Positions 1 to 11,387 are shown, numbered from the stretch's first letter. The stretch: 64,000 bases of DNA from Lutjanus erythropterus (GCA_020091685.1 CM034594.1:6012403-6076402), one strand, 5' to 3'. Made by a program: numbers and translations. Notes: a model not told the origin generated them from the sequence alone.

Positions 1-103
1 AACGCAGGTGAGAGCGAAGATATAAATAAAGCAAAGCATTACAAAATTAATACAAGTTCAGGGACATATTTGGCAATTAACGCTAAAATGATGAAGGAAA
101 AGA

Positions 104-250
104 GAAAGACAGTATGCATGAGAGAGGGCGAGGGCAGGCTGAGAGTGGCACCAGGAGAGGGGGGGATGGGGGAGATGGGGGAGGCAGCCTGGCCGCAGGA
201 GGGATAGAAGCGCAGGGGAGAGAAAGAGCGAGGGAGATTGGACAAATGAC
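104..250. repeat. Purine-rich (GA/GGA) low-complexity tract
   Basis: The plus strand is almost entirely G and A with short interruptions. The overlapping ORFs on both strands are low-complexity by-products and not genes. Confidence 0.7.
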
Positions 251-309
251 AGCCCCCCTCGAAGGTAGTGTTGTGCACTCCCTTCTCTCTTCCCTCTTTC
301 TCATCTCTT

Positions 310-560
310 AATGCTTATTTTCATCACTTTGCTTAAAATATTGATAATCAATTAGCACTACGTCTGTTTTGCTACAGAATCTGTGTCACGGTCTATCACT
401 CTGTCAGAGCCAATTCGCCGCTCATTCAAAGTTCATTTTTCCTTGGCGGCTCTGTGCCTTTGGAGGAGTCATTACGCGGGGAACATAGCCCGGGGTGCAA
501 TCACCTATTCTCTTTCATTACTGGGGAGATGGAGAAGGTGAGAGAGATTATTAGAACTTT
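310..560. promoter_or_regulatory. Candidate conserved noncoding element
   Basis: Complex, non-repetitive intronic sequence that contains AATCAATTAG near 346 (homeodomain/PBX-type core), GGCGG, several retained CpGs and a TCATTACGCG stretch near 469. Retained CpG and homeodomain cores between low-complexity tracts are typical of vertebrate noncoding elements. Conservation is untested. Confidence 0.35.
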
Positions 561-689
561 GGAATGATCACAAAGCTCCACGCCGCCTGTCAGATCCCCC
601 CTACGTGTAATTCATCTGGCCTCACTAGCCCCCCCTCTACCCCCTTCCCTTCTCCTCACCCCTCTATCCCTCCTCCCCCAGCCTCAGCC

Positions 690-960
690 AGGGGTTTGGC
701 CACAGACATTATTCATGAACATCTGCAGCGCGCTGAATATTCCACAGCCTCTGCCGTGATGAAAAGGGAGCTGCCCCTTTGACTTGAAAATTAACATGCC
801 GGCACAGAGATTATGGACGCGCCGTTTCATTCCAAGCCGAGCTGGGCCACGCTGAGACCCGCCGAGCCGATGGTACGGGGCTGGGGCTGAGCGAGGCAGA
901 ATAAATGGGACAGGAAATGATTTTATTTCAAAGAAACAAAAAAGTGACTGTGGTGCAGGT
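690..960. promoter_or_regulatory. Candidate conserved noncoding element
   Basis: Complex sequence with ATTATTCATGAAC near 709, CATCTG E-box-like sites, an AGCGCGCTGAAT stretch near 727 and GGACGCGCC near 814. Its CpG content is higher than the surrounding intron. It is separated from the block at 310-560 by a C-rich tract (595-680). Confidence 0.4.
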
Positions 961-1127
961 GCACAAACACGAGCCGTCACAGATACAAAACACGCTCTCA
1001 AATCAGACGGTCCTCATAGAGCTGTGATATGGCTGCATCAGTGGTAGACTTACATCTCTCTGCAGTCACTTCAGACTGAAGTCACAGGCAATCAGTTCTA
1101 TCAATGCAATCAAGTGCTCTGATTAAA

Positions 1128-2171
1128 GGGATAGTTCAGATTATTTTATGTGGTGCTGTATGAGGTACTCAGTGTAGACAGTGTATTACCTCCAATAGAT
1201 GCCACTTGGTACATCCCAAGTTTGGAGAAGCTAATAGATGTACCAGCATGGAAGCTTAGCAATGAACTGCTGTGGACAGAGTCAGCAAAAAAAGGATTTT
1301 AACCATTTAAAAGTCCACCTAAACAAATCAACATCATTTCAAAAATTATCGATAATTTCATCACTTTACTTTGTCGTTTTCGACGGGAAATCTTTGTTAT
1401 ACAAGCCAAATATCACTCCCTCCAAACCAACCAAATTCCACTGGCAAAATCAATGATTTTACTGAACACACGAGTTGCAGGTCTACCACTGCCTCGATCA
1501 GTTCGCTTGTTTGTATCATTATGTGATTTTGGGGTTTTAAAAGGATATTTTGGCTTCACCAGGGTCACACAATAACAAAGTAACAGATAGAGGTAGTGGT
1601 AGACCGCCAGCTCTGGCAATGGAGGCTTTTTGGTTTGCAGTAAGTGATATTTGGCTTATAAAATGATGATTTCCCATCAGACTGCCATCTTACACTACAT
1701 GCAGCACATAAGCAGCACAACTGCTGCATGTGTGCTGTGGAGCATCCACACCAGCCAAGATATATATTAATTAGAATGATAGTGAATTGCATGTAATTAC
1801 ACCAGATGGGAATGCAGTATGTTCTACTTTTGCTATGTTCTGCAGCACACAAAATAGAATTTAAACACATATAAAACTGCTTGAAAATTATGTCATACAG
1901 ATGATCAGATTTTTTTTTAATCATGTGTGTTTCCTGTATTTTTCCTGGCCCAAAATAAACATGAATATCTACCTTTCTGGTCTTATTTTGTGAAGGTACC
2001 AGTTAAATTTGAAAATGTATAACTCCACAGCAGTGTATTGCTTGGCTTCTGTGCCGAGGCCCGTCTCTTCTTCTCCAAACGGGAGGCCTGCTGACCATCA
2101 TCTACAGCAGCTAGTACACTGGCTATTGATACGCTTCATTCAACCCCACATCAAATGATCCAAACTATCCC
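1128..2171. mobile_element. Non-autonomous foldback DNA transposon, family A copy 1
   Basis: The left end begins GGGATAGTTCAGAT and the right end finishes ATCCAAACTATCCC, giving terminal inverted repeats. The inversion continues inward for roughly 200 bp: the left arm has ACCAGCATGGAAGCTTAG and the right arm carries its degraded complement. TAAA flanks both ends (1124-1127 and 2172-2175), a possible target-site duplication. There is no transposase frame. Related copies lie at 7623, 54172, 43315 and 47280. Superfamily not assigned. Confidence 0.8.
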
Positions 2172-3012
2172 TAAAATATGAGAAGGGCAAAGCTAAAACT
2201 GTCTTAAAACCCAAAGATATTAAGTTTACTATCACGCTTGATACTTGAAAGCTTCAAACCATTATATTCGAGAAAATATTTTTCATCTTTATTTCAAACA
2301 ATGCCTAAAAGGAATAATCATAATAACTGCTGCAGCTCCATTTCAAAGACTGGCGGTAAACCTGGAGCAAAGCTAAAACATTTCCTCGTAAACATCTCAT
2401 TGCACCCTCTCACCTCTGTGTATCTCTTTCTTTCATTCTCTCCTGGGTGTCTCTACATGAAAGCTCAGCCAGAGAATGGAGACTCTTCCTCTCTCTCTCA
2501 CACCAGGAGCACCACTGCTGGAGAGAAGCCAAGCATCCCCCCTCTCTCCCTCTGTGTCTCTCTCATGTCTATATGTGCTGTCCCTCACCCTCCCTGCGTC
2601 CGCATAGACACTGAGTGGAGCAGCTCCTGGTTTTGTGACTGTGACGTACATCAGAGAGAAATAATCCAAGAGGAAATATGAAAGAAAAACTCACAACCTG
2701 ACATACCTGTACTATTCACATAGCTGTAAAAATAGCAAATAAAGAAATTTCACAGTCAGTCTGTAACTGTGAATGCATATATGATAAACACAACAGACAC
2801 ATAATCCCTGATATGGGCACTTCAATTTATCAAGCTGTCAGTTATGCTCTTATAAATGTAACTATTGACAATCTATGTTAAATATTTTGTTCACATATGA
2901 TTATAAATTCACAAATACATTTCACTTTGGACATGAGTGAGTTTTTCTGATGTATCAATGTGTTGAAATGTGTTGAAATGATGTGTTTCAATAACTTTTT
3001 GGGATCCAGCTT
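2172..3012. other. Unremarkable intronic sequence
   Basis: AT-rich sequence with a pyrimidine-rich stretch around 2395-2580. The 147-codon plus-strand ORF and 78-codon minus-strand ORF overlap this low-complexity region and have no recognisable domain. Nothing else is supported. Confidence 0.5.
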
Positions 3013-3420
3013 AGGGATGGGTGATATAGCTGAAAAATTTATTACAATAAACTGTTTTATTTCAGTCGATGTGAATAATTATTGAGAATATTTAATGGCC
3101 CATTTTTTATTTTAAAAAAGGAGAAAATAAGGTTAAATTTAACCACTTTATTTATTTGATGCACGCAGGTAATAGACATAAAATTTTAATATGCAACATT
3201 TCCACATTAAATGTCTAAAAATGCTGGACCTACACTGAGTTTTGTTTTGTTCAGTCATGTACAACTTTTGCTGGCATGCTTCCCCTTCAGAAGCTGAAAA
3301 AAGTTCATGCATTATCCCAAATGTTTCTAGCAATGGTCAAACCCAGAGAAATCTGTAATGTACTTGAGGTAATGATGCATTTACTCCTACCCACTAGTTG
3401 CTATAACTTCTGGGAAAACA
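3013..3420. mobile_element. MITE-like remnant beginning AGGGATGGGTGATATAG
   Basis: AGGGATGGGTGATATAG followed by AT-rich degenerate sequence resembles the left end of widespread teleost non-autonomous DNA elements that start with GGGATGGGCGATAT. The right end is not clear, so the boundary is approximate. Confidence 0.45.
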
Positions 3421-4530
3421 CGTGCTACACTGGATATGACAGAGTGAGGAAGGAAGTCAGTGAATGTAAAGTGAATAAAACTTTAGAATTACCTCATCCA
3501 CAAACTTAATTTCTGCCTCAGTCATGTCAGATAGATTTTCATTTGCAAAAGTCATTGTTTAAGGATCCCACACTGCTCCAAATGTCACAAAACTACATCT
3601 ATAATGGCAGAACTTACATATTGTGCTTTCATGGACTTTTAAAAGAAAACAAAAAACTACAACACTGTTGAGCTGACCTGACCTTTCTTATTAATAATTT
3701 TCTTCCGTCTGCAGTCATTTTCTCACTCCACACTGTTTCTGTTGGTGTGTCACATGCTGATGGTGAAAATCAACAACACATCTGTTAAATAATTGGCTGT
3801 GTGCGCATCACTTGTAACACATTCCATCATCAAGGGATATGATTTTAATGAGTCATGGTGTGTTTGTTAGGTGCTTTCCTGGTGGTTTGCATTTAAGTGA
3901 AGCTATTGAACACAATCAAACAATTTTGAAGTGTCTATTGACGACACATATCACTATTGTTTCATTGCCTATGGCCTTTTTCAGCTGTTGGAGACTGGCA
4001 GATAAACTTCTACTCTACCTCGTGACAACACAATTTGCACACAATCCCTTGACATGATGCCAAAAAACTATGTGACTAGGGAATTCCCTGTTTGTAAATA
4101 AGAGGAATTAACTCTCAATAACTCAATAATACTCTTCCCACATAACAGCAGCCTATTAGACATCATGGGAATATCAAAGGAGCATCTTCACTGTTATCAC
4201 AAGGTGTTTTAAGTCTGCAGGCAGACAGCATGGAGGAAAATAAACAGCGGGTGATTTGTCAAACATAAGCAAAGACCATGAAAATATGATAAAACAAACA
4301 ATGCCAAGATCAAAAATTGCATGTGTACAGTATGCCTACCTGTGTGTCTTTCCATGCATATGTCTCATGTTGGCTATAAACATCTCTAACTACACTCAGC
4401 AGTGTTTCCATCAGAGTAAATACAGCAAGATACACAACAGAGACAGAAAGACAGAAGGAGAAAAGAGCAAGAAATATAAGCAGGCAGACACACTGTGAAG
4501 AGAGAAAGAAAGGGGAGAAAATACACTTTA
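3421..4530. other. Unremarkable intronic sequence
   Basis: AT-rich unique sequence without clear repeats. A GA-rich tract runs from about 4435 to 4520. I see no gene or clear regulatory block. Confidence 0.4.
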
Positions 4531-4534
4531 ATGC

Positions 4535-4800
4535 TTCTGAAAAGGGGAGCAGTTGGAGGGGTCTGACACGGGCTGGAGCGGGACTTTGCGCTGCCTCTTG
4601 TTGATTGTAAATGGCAGAGCAAGTTTACCCTGGCAGTTGGAGCCAAAATGGAGTCTGACAGCTTTGTCAGGGAGTTTGAGCGGCTCAGTGGCAGGGCAGG
4701 AATCGGGATGATTCCATCCCTTTCATCTCCAAATCGCCGATGTACGCTCGTGAAACCTCCACGGTAATACAAAAAGGGAAAAAGAAAAGCAGCCTGGCAT
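4535..4800. promoter_or_regulatory. Candidate conserved noncoding element
   Basis: Complex sequence with TTGATTGTAAATGG near 4600, CCAAAATGGAG, AAATCGCCGATGTACG near 4731 and several CpGs. The 186-codon minus-strand ORF across it is C/T-rich with no domain and is rejected as a gene. Confidence 0.35.
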
Positions 4801-5432
4801 AGTTTGGGGATGACAAGCGATTTTTCGAAACACTTGTCAAAACAGAACAGAGAAATTTGAAAAAAAGAAGCAAAGAATGAGAAAAATGGCAGACCAAAGT
4901 CTGAAAGAGCTGGATACAGAACAAACATGTCAGGAGATATTAGCACTCTCCATTAAAAACACCAGTATTAATAATCCTAGCACTCATCCCCACCTTTTCT
5001 CTTTCTTCTCCTCTTCTTCATCTCTCTTTGTAAATTATTCTACAAGATATCTTTGCATTACAACCCACTCAAGATCTTGCCCTCTGTGTTTCCTAACTGC
5101 AGCTTCTATATATTATTCTAGCCACTTCTGCAACCTTTGGCACCATATGAGACTCTTATTTCTTTTGTAACTGACCTAAAAATATGAACACTGGCAGCAA
5201 CTTTACATTCACTCAAAGCCTATTTATCTTCCCCAAACTCTTTTACTTGGCTTTGGAATAGTCTGAGAAGAGGCTGCTCAGAAACATAAAGAGTGCTGCT
5301 CCCATAGATGTATCAGTAACTATGTTGATAATGCATTTCAATCATTCTTTAAGGGACAATACCAAACAATTTCTGGCTCAAGCTTCTCCAGCGTGAGGAT
5401 TCACTGCTTTTCTTGCCTTATTTTAAATTTAG

Positions 5433-5660
5433 GGCTGCAACCAACAATTATTTTCATTATCAATCAATCTGTCGATCATTTTCTTGATTAATCGATTAGT
5501 TTTTTGGTCAATGAAGTCCAAGGGATGCCATCAAATGTGTTTTTTGGTCCATTACTTAAAGGTGTTCAACTTACTCTCATAGAGGACTAAAGACACCAGA
5601 AGATATTCACATTTGAGAAGCTGAAATCAGAGAATTTAAACTATTTTTTTCTTTAAAAAA
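5433..5660. mobile_element. Family B MITE fragment (GGCTGCAACCAACAATTATT type) in tandem unit 1
   Basis: It begins AGGGCTGCAACCAACAATTA and runs through TTGATTAATCGATTAG, AGTCCAAGGGATG and GAGAAGCTGAAATCAGAGAA. The same block order recurs at 5950, 28868, 29215 and 57135. This matches a very abundant teleost non-autonomous DNA element. No coding capacity. Confidence 0.7.
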
Positions 5661-5949
5661 ACTACACAAAAATATGAACACTGGCAGCAACTTTACATGT
5701 ACTCCAGGCCTGGTTATCTTTCCCAAACTCTTTTACTTTTCTTTAGGAAAGTCTGAGAAGAGGGTACTAAGAAACGTAAAGACAGGTCTATGTAGTGTGT
5801 GTTTGAGCAGAGGGATTGACAGAATAAAGGAGGCCTTACTAGCGCTGCTTTGTACGTTTGCACTCCAATAGATTTATCAGCAGCTGTTTTGCTAATGCAT
5901 TTCAGTCACATTTTCTGGCTCCAGCTGCTTCAGTGTGAGGATCTGCTGC

Positions 5950-6190
5950 TTTTCTTTGCCATATGTTCATAGCTACAACCAATTCATTAATCTGTCAATC
6001 ATATTTCTTGATTAATCACTTAGTTGTTTGGTCCATAAAGTCCAAGGGATGCTCTCCAGTGTCTTTTTTGGTCTACAGTCCAAAGATATTCATGTTTATT
6101 ATCATAAAGGACTTCAGAAACCAGAACGTATTCATACTTGAGAAGCTGAAACCAGAGAATTTTGGCCTTTTTCTAATTAAAAAAATAAAT
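5950..6190. mobile_element. Family B MITE fragment in tandem unit 2
   Basis: It has the same block order as the unit-1 copy (ACAACCAATTCATTAATC, TTGATTAATCACTTAG, GAGAAGCTGAAACCAGAGAA) but has diverged. This supports an insertion that predates the tandem duplication. Confidence 0.65.
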
Positions 6191-6499
6191 AAATATGTAT
6201 ATGTAAAAGTATGAACACTGGCAGCAACTTTGCATGCACTCCAGGCCTATTTTTCTTCCCCAAACTCTACTTTTCTTCAGGAGAGAGTGAGAAGAGGCCG
6301 CTAAGAAACATAAAGACGAGTCTATAGCGTGTGTTTGAGAGGAGGGATTGACAGAATAAAGGAAGCCTTACTAGCTCTGCTTTGTACGGTTACACTTCCA
6401 TAGATTTATCCCTCTGATCCCTTCTACCTCTATCTGCTTGCCTCGTTTTTTCTCATTTTCAATTTACAGGATTTGTTTCTGTGTGTCTGACAGCAAGGA

Positions 6500-6830
6500 G
6501 GATGAGGTATAAAATTAATCTTTATCCCGGTTTTGTTGTGTTTCCTCCTCCTTGACAATGCATGTCAGTAATTAGCCGGCCAGTTTGGTTCCAGGCTTTT
6601 CAGTGGGTGCCTCCGTTTGCCAACTTTCGCCTTTTGTTCTTGCCACACAATGCCGCCCACTCGCCCTCTATGTCTCTCTGCCTCTCTCTCCTCTCTGCTC
6701 CCCGCCTCACACCCACACAGGGCGTTACACAATCTATCCAAATGTGCTTCACTTTAAAACCCCATTACTTAGCCCCTGTTGTTTTGTTCAACACAATTAA
6801 AAGAACAGGCCCTTCATGAGAATTCAGAGA
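6500..6830. promoter_or_regulatory. Candidate conserved noncoding element
   Basis: Complex sequence with AAAATTAATCTTTATC near 6512, CATGTCAGTAATTAGCCG near 6562, CCGTTTGCCAACTTTCGC near 6612 and AATTAAAAGAACAGG near 6796. A C/T-rich central stretch (6660-6715) breaks it. The two overlapping ORFs here are low-complexity. Confidence 0.4.
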
Positions 6831-7073
6831 GCCTCACTCATTCGCTCCCCTCCCTTCCTCTGCTTCACTCTCTCCTCTTCTGTGCTTCAGTGTTGGCCGA
6901 GGAGTTACTGTGAACAGGCCAGCTTAGTTCCCCTAATTCCCTGGGTTTTGTTTGCATATAGGCTTAGTTTGGTTCCATTTGAAACTACTCAATGCCATGC
7001 CTCATCCCCTGGCTCTAACCAGACCACTGAGCAACTTTAAAGATCGGTCAGCCAAACAGGGAAACAGGGAAGT

Positions 7074-7080
<7 letters not shown>

Positions 7081-7122
<42 letters not shown>
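7081..7122. repeat. (CA)21 microsatellite
   Basis: An uninterrupted CA dinucleotide run of 42 bp. The histidine/threonine and valine/cysteine frames crossing it are artefacts. Confidence 0.97.
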
Positions 7123-7124
<2 letters not shown>

Positions 7125-7618
7125 GCTGAAGAGCTCGACAAGGTTAAAGGGCACAAGCATTGTTATCTCTCTAAGTACTGACACACTTCAAAAGGCTGAA
7201 AAACTCAAAGGCTTTTTCAGTAATGACTACCTGGTCAGGCTTTGGCAGAGGGTCTGGTGATAATTTCAGGCTCTGGCCTTCCACACAAGCGTGTAAGCCC
7301 TGCAGAAAGGGCTTAGTTCAAAAGAAAGTCAGGTAAATGAGAGACAAGGCTACTGGTCAGTAATGACCAACAAGGTCACTGTCAGGGAGGTGTCAAGAGG
7401 GAATTGAAATGTCTAATTCAGGTATTCTAGGATCCAGAGATTTAAACCCTCAAGTCCAAAATAACTACTATTGCACGCAGAATTTGAATGACTCCTTATT
7501 CAAAAAAACACAAAGAGAAAACAATTAATTGACTAATCAAGAATGTACTTAGCAGGCTATTAGTTAAAGCCTGAAAGGCTGCCAAACTGATTTTTTTTTG
7601 GCATGACTATATACAGCT
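7123..7618. other. Unremarkable intronic sequence
   Basis: Mixed-composition unique sequence between a microsatellite and a foldback transposon. AATTAATTGACTAATC occurs near 7523. No supported feature. Confidence 0.4.
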
Positions 7619-7622
7619 TAAA

Positions 7623-8169
7623 GGGATAGTTTGGATCATTTGAAGTAGGGTTGTTATGAGGTACCTATGGATAGTCAATGTATGAACACAGGAGTTACTA
7701 CTGCTGCTTCCTCGATCAGTTAGTTTGTGTTACTTTGGTGAATCTGAGCCAACTTTTTAAAGAATCAGTGTGTTGAAATTAGCATCTAGCAGGGAATTGG
7801 CGTATTTCAACTTGCCCGCCAAGCATGCAGGAGAGACTACAGCGGCCATGAAAACCACATAAAACACTAATGGCTGTATCTAGAGCCAATCTTTGATTTG
7901 TTAGGGGTCTGGTTACTTTGGAGAGAGCAATATTAAAAAATATAGTGTAACTGATATTGATTTTTGTGTGTGTGTGGACCTTTTTTAAGAGGCTAAAATA
8001 CATTTTGTCAATAATCCTGTCCACAGCAGTACACTATTTAGCTTCCATGCTGGTACTCCTCTCTGCTTCTCCAATGTGGGGACATGGTGACCAGCATCTA
8101 CTGCAGTTCATAAACTGACAATCCATAGGTACTTCACAAAACCCCACTTCAAACTATCCAAACTATCCC
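7623..8169. mobile_element. Foldback DNA transposon, family A copy 2
   Basis: The left end is GGGATAGTTTGGATCATTTG and the right end is TCCAAACTATCCC. The right arm has ACCAGCATCTACTGCAGTTC and CCATAGGTACTTCA, complementing the left arm's GAGGTACCTATGG. It is about half the length of copy 1, so the interior is deleted or rearranged. The left flank is TAAA and the right flank TGTA, so a target duplication is not clean here. Confidence 0.82.
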
Positions 8170-8399
8170 TGTAATGTCTTTGTCGAGCTTAACATTGATA
8201 AATTTAAAAATATAAAACATTAAAATTGAAGGCCAATAAAAACAAACTCTAACAAACCGAAGACAGCTGTTGATGTTTTTACAACAATGATTCAAAATTG
8301 AGTGATGAATATCTAATTAAAAACATTTAAGACAACAGCATTATTTTGCAACATACTGTTACAAACCACAAAGAGCTTATTTGATTATGCTTGATTATG

Positions 8400-8760
8400 T
8401 TCAACATTTAGCCAGCACAAATGAAATCAGCCTAATGATGGGTCATTGTGCTTCTAGTTAATTGCCTTAATGTCATTATGTCATGAAGTTTACTAACACC
8501 AGCTGAGCCTGCGTGTGCCTGAATACAACAGACACACTCAGGCCTGCATTTAGCCACTGGTCTGTGTCTTTGTTGCAGAGTGGAGAGGAGGTCAACCCTG
8601 CCCTCCAAATAACAGGTGTGAGGCTCTGGGAGTTGTCTCAAGTCGTGGACAGCTCTATAATTCACACTGGACAAGACTTTTAAGAGCAAACACGCATAAT
8701 GGCTTTAAAGTGCACCAGGAAACTGTTGAGCCGTGTGTACGCGTGTCTGACAACGTTCAT
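8400..8760. promoter_or_regulatory. Candidate conserved noncoding element (weaker)
   Basis: Unique sequence with CCTAATGATGGGTCATTG, TAGTTAATTGCCTTAATG near 8455 and CAGGCCTGCATTTAGCC. The CTTTGTTGCAG near 8567 resembles a plus-strand splice acceptor, but no open conserved exon follows. Confidence 0.3.
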
Positions 8761-8879
8761 CACGTTTCTTCTGGCAAACAGCAGCACAGAGGGAAAGCAA
8801 TAATTTAAATGTGCTCCATGTAACACTGAGTAGAATCAGACGTATCATTAACATTTATAACCAGACATTTGAGCCATGT

Positions 8880-9340
8880 TTTCCCCTGTTGCATCACAGT
8901 CCACAAACCAAGTTAATTAACTCAACCTCTGACACCCGCCCATATCACTGCTACTACAGTGTGTTCGACAGCCAAAATGAGATACAGTGATGCTTCATGC
9001 AGTACGGCCTCGCTGTAATTCTCCTCACTGGCTGAGAGATGTGGTTATAAAATTAAAGGTTTAACTCATTTGTAATGAGGAGCTAACAGCACTTGAACAT
9101 CAGTGAGGACACCAACAATGGCTTGTTTTAATCATTTGACCATTTGCAATTAGGGCACCCTGCTCAAAACCTACCACTTTATCAAGTTAATTAATAAAAC
9201 AACCCTTTCTTAATTGGATTATACCAGATCTATATATTAATTTGATGAATTATGCATAAGAGCTGTTTAGAGGAAGATTTTAATTGTTGTGACTGTTAAT
9301 TTTCACAGTTATCTAAACTGCACTAACTGGTGTAGCTTGG
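8880..9340. promoter_or_regulatory. Candidate conserved noncoding element
   Basis: A repeat-free block rich in homeodomain cores: AAGTTAATTAACTC near 8910, AAGTTAATTAATAAAAC near 9185, ATATTAATTTGATGAATTATGC near 9234, plus GCAATTAGGG near 9147 and TTATAAAATTAAAGG near 9046. The cluster of TAAT sites in complex sequence is the pattern expected of a developmental enhancer. Conservation not testable here. Confidence 0.45.
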
Positions 9341-9766
9341 AAAAAAGGCAGAATATGTTAAATGTTAATGAATGAGATTTGTACTACAACACATGCACAC
9401 TTTCAGTGAAAAACAGACAAATCTTTCTGATTACCTTGTGTTTTGAGATAATCAGTATCAGCCCATGTCTGCACTCGCATGGCAGATAGGCATAAAATGT
9501 CTCTGCAGACACATTTGCAGGTGCTGTGGAACAGTGTTAGCGCTCCCCGTTGGGAGTTTTGGGAAGGTGGTAAAAAAGTTGGTTTCTGCTCAAAACAGTT
9601 TCCTACATTTTCATGAAATTTCAAAACACACACCAACAGAATCACAAAATCAGCCTACTACCACCTTAAAATATAGCCAGACTTAAAGGACTCATGTCTC
9701 AGCAAAACTTATAAAAATTTGTTCATACCTTTATTTTTAATAGACTTGATTATTGTTTAAAAAAAA

Positions 9767-10200
9767 GATCAGAAAACTGCAGTTCATTCAAAACGCTGCT
9801 GCCCGAGTCCTCACTCCTCACTCACCAAGAAAGTGAAACACATCACCCCTGTTCTTACAGCTTTGCACTGGCTTCCTACAAAGCCGAAAACTGAACTGGA
9901 TCAGAACCAAACATACAGAAGCAGAACTGGAACAAACTTCCAGAACATCTGAGGTTCTTTTAAAATGAGGTTGAAAACCTTTCTGTGTCATGGCTGTTTC
10001 CAAAGTTATCTGAAGATGTTAGGGTTACGTTATGTTATGTTTTAAGTCTTTTAAATCTATTGTATTGTATTTACTATTTTTAAAACTTATTTTTTTATTT
10101 TATTTTATTGATAGTTTCTATTGTATTTCTTTTGCATGCTTATGTAAAGCACTCTGAATTGCCTTTGTGTCTGAAATGTGCTATATTAATAAACTTGCCT
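9767..10200 (+). mobile_element. Internally deleted 3' end of a CR1/L2/Rex1-type LINE
   Basis: The plus strand starts with frame LQFIQNAAARVLT, a signature at the C-terminal side of the reverse transcriptase in L2/Rex1-like fish LINEs. After LHWLP-like sequence the element jumps to IRTKH and the RLKTFL-like end, so a large internal part is missing and the frame has several breaks. The 3' UTR AAGCACTCTGAATTGCC and TAATAAACTTGCC end near 10200 is typical of these elements. It is a dead fragment, with no retained function. Confidence 0.8.
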
Positions 10201-10779
10201 AGCCAACATCTTTTCTGAATGTTAACACGTTTCTCCCATCCTAAAGGACAGCAAATCTAATCTAAAACCATTACTTGCTAAAGTTAAATATATTTTGTGA
10301 CCATGTATAGAATAATGCAGTTGAATATCAGCACTTCTAACATACTGCATCCTGCTCTCCTTTACATATCAGTCACATTCTGAAATCTACAACATAACTC
10401 AATGTATTTGTCTATTTCAGTAGTTAATAAAAAAAAAAAAAATCTAAAACAACATGCTGCTGGCTAAGATAACCATATATATTAGATTGTAATGTGCATA
10501 ATGTACATTAATGGAATGATAGACAACTGTTCTTTGTTTTGATATTGGTACCCTCTAAATATTTGCCATCGAAAAATCCCTATCGGTCAACAACTACACA
10601 CATCCTTGTTTGCGCTCATACGTTCATGTAACCCTCTGTGTGAGCTTATATGGATTTTTCTTTAAAAACTCCTCAATAATAAATTCCAGCCCCCCTAAAA
10701 CACAGTCAGATAAGAGCTCAAAACTGGCTTAAAACCACTAATTACATCAGTGCTGAAAGGAAATCATTGATCAATGGTA

Positions 10780-10890
10780 TTATGGGAAATTAAACTGCCC
10801 CCCACAAACGGATCAAAGTGAATGAAGTGGCTTAGTGAGGTTTCACTGGGGCTCTGCAGACGGGAGACGGGATTATCACCCCTAGACACA
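10780..10890. promoter_or_regulatory. Candidate conserved noncoding element (short)
   Basis: Contains TTGATCAATGGTATTATG, GGGAAATTAAACTGCC and GGGATTATCACCCC. It is complex and repeat-free, followed by CA-rich sequence. Confidence 0.3.
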
Positions 10891-11104
10891 CACGCACACA
10901 CCCCTCATTAAGCCAATACAGTAGTATGTTACAGGAATTATATGATGCACGCACATGATTTCTTTAAAGGCTGTGAATGTCCATCACACACATGCACACA
11001 ACCATTTCTGCTGACTTTGGCCATCTTGAACCTCACTACTCCACTCACACACTTCAAATCATTAAGTTTGTGTGTTTCACATGCTCTATTATAACAGTTA
11101 CTTT

Positions 11105-11365
11105 AACAAAATGTTTGACACAAATGTAACTGTTTCATCATGCAGCCCCGGCCTAATGTGAGCAGGCCCCATGTTCAGGACCTGTGGATGGGGTCCACTG
11201 GGGGAATGAATAAAAGAAAGGGGCCCCTGCTGGTTCATCTGGCCATCTATTGGTGCCCCGAGACTGCCGTAATCTGTTTCCCCCGTCCCACCAGCCCCAC
11301 CACTGGCCCCTCAGGGCTCCAAGCCTGCTGCTAGGGGACCCCTTCATGTGTAATTAACAGTTCCC
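11105..11365. promoter_or_regulatory. Candidate conserved noncoding element
   Basis: GC-richer complex block with TTTCATCATGCAGCCCCGG, GGGGAATGAATAAAAG, CTGCCGTAATCTG near 11265 and TGTGTAATTAACAG near 11348, ending at a CA repeat. It is much more complex than its flanks. Sixty-four-codon ORFs run through it on both strands, but without splice sites or domains. Confidence 0.4.
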
Positions 11366-11374
11366 AAGCTGCAG

Positions 11375-11387
11375 CACACACACAGAG

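Larger units (their letters stand above)
5181..6415. repeat. Tandem array of about 2.5 units, period about 490-540 bp
   Basis: The marker ATGAACACTGGCAGCAACTT occurs at 5184, 5674 and 6211. Each is followed by the same order of blocks: a CCCCAAACTC block, GAGAAGAGG, a segment ending in CCATAGATTTATC or a variant, and (units 1 and 2) a TAATCAATCTGTCGAT-type block. The third unit stops near 6415. Units are clearly diverged, so the duplication is old. Each full unit contains a copy of interspersed family B. Confidence 0.85.

Noticed and set aside
317..345. Reverse-strand KQSDEN-like reading as the next rsrc1 exon (AKADEA)
   Set aside because: No acceptor AG immediately upstream and similarity limited to a few residues.
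2238..2681. 147-codon plus-strand ORF
   Set aside because: Covers a pyrimidine-rich region; serine/leucine-rich with no recognisable domain.
4386..4946. 186-codon minus-strand ORF, the longest in the window
   Set aside because: Phe/Leu/Ser/Cys-rich translation of CT-rich sequence with no domain, no splice context and overlap with regulatory-like sequence.
8560..8700. Plus-strand splice acceptor (CTTTGTTGCAG) and possible exon
   Set aside because: No open frame with a donor and no protein match; wrong strand for rsrc1.
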